Source: Oligoflexia bacterium | GTDB taxonomy: Bacteria > Bdellovibrionota > Bacteriovoracia > Bacteriovoracales > Bacteriovoracaceae | Length of the DNA: 64,000 bases | NCBI GenBank assembly: GCA_015231955.1 | Contig: JADGAN010000002.1 | Span: 186,001 to 250,000 of the forward strand | Reading direction: 5' to 3' | Part shown: positions 61,502 through 64,000 of the stretch, one piece after another | Layout: the number at the start of each line of letters is the position of its first letter | How positions within the stretch are numbered: the stretch's first letter is position 1 | Program-made: the position numbers and the translations under genes | Notes under the pieces: generated by a model | The model's input: only the letters and a program-made list of their open reading frames with translations | Told to the model about the DNA's origin: nothing | Database searches by the model: none

Positions 61502-63514
61502 TCAGTTTTTAGGACAAAAATACTTAAAATGTTGGTTATTTCTAAAATAGAAAAAGTCCCCTTTTTCTCTCGAATTCCCTGCTTTCTCTTTCTCCTTGCT
61601 CGCTTCTAGGTTTCCATCGAAAAGCAGAGTGCTTCGTTTCCCATTTTTTCCTGTTGCCAGTTCTAGTGTATGATAAATTTTTCCATCACTTCCACTAAAG
61701 GAATCCAAGTAGTCATAATCTTGATCTAGCAGTGCCTGCCAATAAATATCGCTTGCATGCTCCTCAACCATAGGACCCGCCCGAAGTTCAATAGGAGCAT
61801 AATCTGCCCAGATAGAGGACATATCAATTCTTCCCAGCATAGCATGCCGGGAGAAAAAACGAAGTGCCTTGAAATCGTAACGGGGGTTCTTTAGCATGCT
61901 TAAGGCAATTTCTAGATTTCCCCGACGTAGAGTTTTTGCATACTTAGTTGTAAGTGGACAGTAGATTCTCTCTGATAGTGGAATGAAAAAATAGGTAAAT
62001 GAAAACTCTCCATCTTTGAACAAGAGGTTTAGCCAACGGCTTTGCTCAATTTTTTCCTCTTTATTTCCATTTTCCCCTCCTGCTAGATAGTTGAAAAAAG
62101 GATCTTCGGGGGCTATGGAGGTATAAAAAGGAACGTGATATCGATTAATTACCAACTGGACAATATCTTTGCGTTCACAGCCGCTCCGATTATCCATACC
62201 ACCCACTTCATTAAATAAAATAGTTTCTAATGTAAAAAGCGCCTGAATTAGTTCTGGTTGTTTTGACCAAAAACGATACACTTCCCTTTGTTTAACAAAG
62301 TTTAAGTCGCGCAAAGTATGCCTTTTTATAGCAATAACCTTTACCAGGTTTGCAAAGGCCTGTTCACTCATTTTAAACAAAGGATCTCGTGTGACCTCTT
62401 TAGGCAGATCGATACTCTGTCTACTCTTCTGACTGCTCTTTACAAGCCGGTAAGCAAATGCCCATGAATGCAAGTTTTTGTTTTTCCAATCCTCCATGCG
62501 GGCAAGAAGAGTCCTCCCCCTTATTTGTCTTTTCTTTCTCTTTTTTTTCTTTTTTGATGATTCGCTAATGACCACTAACCTGTTGTTACTAACAAATGCA
62601 GGCAGTACTTTTAAAAGGGAGCTTAGGTCATAGCGAACATCTTCCTCTAAAACACTCCCCTGATGATTTTCAAGTCTTAAATATAAAGTGCTTAAGAGCG
62701 CCCTAATATAACGGTCAGAACTGTTTCCTTTTACCGCTAGGGCACCATCTTCTAGTAATTTTCTTTGAAGAAAAATCCTATTCCTTTTCTTGATAGACTC
62801 AATATCTCTTTTGTTGTTGTAGTTATCATAATTTTTCCTAAGTGCTAAATAGTCCACTGGAAAAACGTAATTTTGCATAAATGAAATTTTATCAACCATC
62901 TCCTTATAAAGGGTAAATAACTCTTGTAATTTTTTCTTAGATTGCTTTTCCGTCTCTGTTTTTATTTTTTTATCATTATCGTTATCGTCTTTAAAGTTAT
63001 TCAACTGATATTTATAGGATAGCAACTCCTCAAGTAGAGCTTGAATACTTTTTATATTACCGCTTATATCGTACTTGCTATTTTTCTTTAACTTAGCAAT
63101 CTCTTGCAAAATCCACCGATGCTTTTTTGAAAACTCAGGAAGACTACTCTCCACCGCCTCATAATCAATCTCTCCCTTTTTTTCATTCAGCAAAGGGATG
63201 CGAACTGCCTCTCCAAAATAACCCCGATAGAGGCCGCGATATCTGCTGACATCTTTAGGGTGACACACCTCCTTAATAAACTCTGCATGAACACTCAAAT
63301 ACTCCTCAATCCTTTTTTCTAAAGGAGGTTCCCAATCAATCAAGGCATTATCACTACCTACTAGCGATCTCCCCATTGTCATATCTGCAGGCATATCCAA
63401 TTGCTTAGGGCGATCTGCTGCCAAGATATTAGCACATGCCAAAATCACTAAGAATGACAAAGCTAGCATTGATAGGATATTACTACGTCTCACTTTTTTG
63501 TTTTTTAAGTTCAT
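61502..63514 (-). CDS. Exported protein of unknown function
   Basis: A 670-residue exported protein. The start is probably the ATG at 63514 (overlapping the end of mpl by 32 bases); it gives a signal peptide SNILSMLALSFLVILACANILA after a basic KNKKVRRS. The mature part is helical and charged, with a coiled region (about 130-210), an unusual basic run KKKKKRKKRQ (about 325-335), and cysteines at the C-terminus. One stretch, LETILFNEVGGMDNRSGCERKDIVQLVINRYHVPFY, loosely resembles the start of SleB-type cell-wall hydrolases (E...V..V.NR), but I cannot confirm it. It follows mpl and may be cotranscribed. I do not recognise a family with confidence. Confidence 0.5.
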   Translation of the reverse strand: MNLKNKKVRRSNILSMLALSFLVILACANILAADRPKQLDMPADMTMGRSLVGSDNALIDWEPPLEKRIEEYLSVHAEFIKEVCHPKDVSRYRGLYRGYFGEAVRIPLLNEKKGEIDYEAVESSLPEFSKKHRWILQEIAKLKKNSKYDISGNIKSIQALLEELLSYKYQLNNFKDDNDNDKKIKTETEKQSKKKLQELFTLYKEMVDKISFMQNYVFPVDYLALRKNYDNYNNKRDIESIKKRNRIFLQRKLLEDGALAVKGNSSDRYIRALLSTLYLRLENHQGSVLEEDVRYDLSSLLKVLPAFVSNNRLVVISESSKKKKKRKKRQIRGRTLLARMEDWKNKNLHSWAFAYRLVKSSQKSRQSIDLPKEVTRDPLFKMSEQAFANLVKVIAIKRHTLRDLNFVKQREVYRFWSKQPELIQALFTLETILFNEVGGMDNRSGCERKDIVQLVINRYHVPFYTSIAPEDPFFNYLAGGENGNKEEKIEQSRWLNLLFKDGEFSFTYFFIPLSERIYCPLTTKYAKTLRRGNLEIALSMLKNPRYDFKALRFFSRHAMLGRIDMSSIWADYAPIELRAGPMVEEHASDIYWQALLDQDYDYLDSFSGSDGKIYHTLELATGKNGKRSTLLFDGNLEASKEKEKAGNSREKGDFFYFRNNQHFKYFCPKN

Positions 63515-64000
63515 TGACAAAATCCGACTCCCAAAGTCCAAGGATATTTCCATTACTAAGAATCAAAAAAACTGTCTCTTCTCTTGTAAATTTGGCCACC
63601 ATGCTATCAATATTTTCACGTAACTCCTGTAAGGAGTGTGCTTGTAAGCTATGAATGCCTTTTTGCTCGATAAAAGTTGCAATTTTTTTACAATCGATAC
63701 TTTGAGTGTTTTGCACTGTACTTGCTTTATTGGGAACCACCAAGATCGCCGCATCCGCCTTTAGCAGAGATTGTGCAAACTCATTCTCAAACAATGAACT
63801 TCTCGCAGTTGCAGACATAGGCGCAAATACCACAACCAGCTTACAGAGGGGATAGCTAATCTTAATATTTTCGATAGTAAGCTCTACAGCAGTTGGATGA
63901 TGGGCGAAATCATCTATAACCAATTTATTATGATAATACCCTCGAATCTCTTGCCTACGTTTCACCATCCTTAGATCTAAAAGCGCACTAGCAATCTGCT
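63483..64000 (-). CDS. mpl: UDP-MurNAc:L-Ala-gamma-D-Glu-meso-DAP ligase Mpl, C-terminal part (5' end outside window)
   Basis: The frame is open from the right window edge to 63483 (about 172 codons visible). It reads QIASALLDLRMVKRRQEIRG, then KLVIDDFAHHPTAVELTIENIK, the signature of the third domain of Mpl-type Mur ligases (VKRRQEIRG and DDFAHHPTA). The protein rejoins recovered tripeptide to UDP-MurNAc in peptidoglycan recycling in the cytoplasm. The last part of the domain (FAPMSATARSSLFENEF) has APMSATAR where most have EPRSNTMR. The upstream ATP-binding and central domains lie outside the window. A shared 32-base overlap links it with the next gene downstream. Confidence 0.9.
   Translation of the reverse strand, partial: QIASALLDLRMVKRRQEIRGYYHNKLVIDDFAHHPTAVELTIENIKISYPLCKLVVVFAPMSATARSSLFENEFAQSLLKADAAILVVPNKASTVQNTQSIDCKKIATFIEQKGIHSLQAHSLQELRENIDSMVAKFTREETVFLILSNGNILGLWESDFVNELKKQKSET

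Noticed and set aside
1-64000. CRISPR array, tRNA, rRNA, prophage or insertion sequence
   Set aside because: No regularly spaced direct repeats, no cloverleaf with a CCA end, no transposase, integrase or phage structural motif was seen.

Overview
The window looks like a chromosomal segment from a motile Gram-negative bacterium of moderate to low GC content. It carries LPS-type heptosyltransferase, LolA, TonB-dependent receptor, lipoprotein and Mpl genes, which imply an outer membrane and peptidoglycan recycling. It also carries a large flagellar operon in the order flgB-flgC-fliE-fliF-fliG-fliH-fliI-fliJ-motE-like-fliK-flgD-flgE. Gene content (MotE-like protein between fliJ and fliK, vWA lipoprotein, secreted elicitor-type transglutaminase, hcp with a ferredoxin and a Crp/Fnr regulator) suggests a delta-proteobacterial-type lineage such as Bdellovibrionota. 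That placement is inference; no rRNA is present. I see no tRNA, rRNA, CRISPR array, insertion sequence or prophage.

Layout. 1-5 kb: a TlpA-type thioredoxin (cut by the edge), greB, a heptosyltransferase, a HepT/MntA toxin-antitoxin pair, and a CCA-adding/poly(A) polymerase-type nucleotidyltransferase that unexpectedly begins with a signal peptide. 5-10 kb: a glycosyltransferase/TonB-dependent receptor/TonB operon behind a perfect 18-bp palindrome, with a dispersed palindromic repeat lodged inside tonB, then a secreted transglutaminase-elicitor protein. 10-15.4 kb (minus strand): a methyltransferase with a YfhO-like membrane protein, then a YkoCDE-type thiamine-precursor ECF transporter. 15.4-26 kb: an orphan FtsX-type permease, cysS, a tightly overlapping five-gene glycan operon (DPM-like GT2, YfhO-like protein, methyltransferase, B12-type radical SAM, GT2), and a convergent spore-photoproduct-lyase-like radical SAM gene.

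26-38.9 kb: smc, lolA, a nitrosative-stress module (FrdX-like ferredoxin, hcp, convergent HcpR-like regulator, candidate operator), a vWA lipoprotein, a chemoreceptor and an M23 endopeptidase. 38.9-43.9 kb: serS, two divergent small secreted proteins around an intergenic region with two strong hairpins, a Bfd-like ferredoxin, a DTW-domain enzyme, a cobalamin adenosyltransferase and a nucleoside phosphorylase. 43.9-60.2 kb (all minus): the flagellar operon, preceded by an NtrC-type AAA+ protein that has lost its sigma-54 and ATPase signature motifs, a large TPR protein, an orphan Fis-type DNA-binding protein and a small membrane protein. 60.2-64 kb: metK, an unrecognised exported protein and the C-terminal part of mpl.

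The strongest candidates for something new are the exported tRNA-nucleotidyltransferase-like protein, the split and degenerate sigma-54-activator-like pair around the flagellar genes, and the glycan operon with a B12-radical SAM enzyme. The repeat insertion within tonB and the hairpins between the small secreted genes are also worth checking. Start sites were often moved inward from the longest reading frame on the basis of ribosome binding sites or signal peptides; each case is noted.
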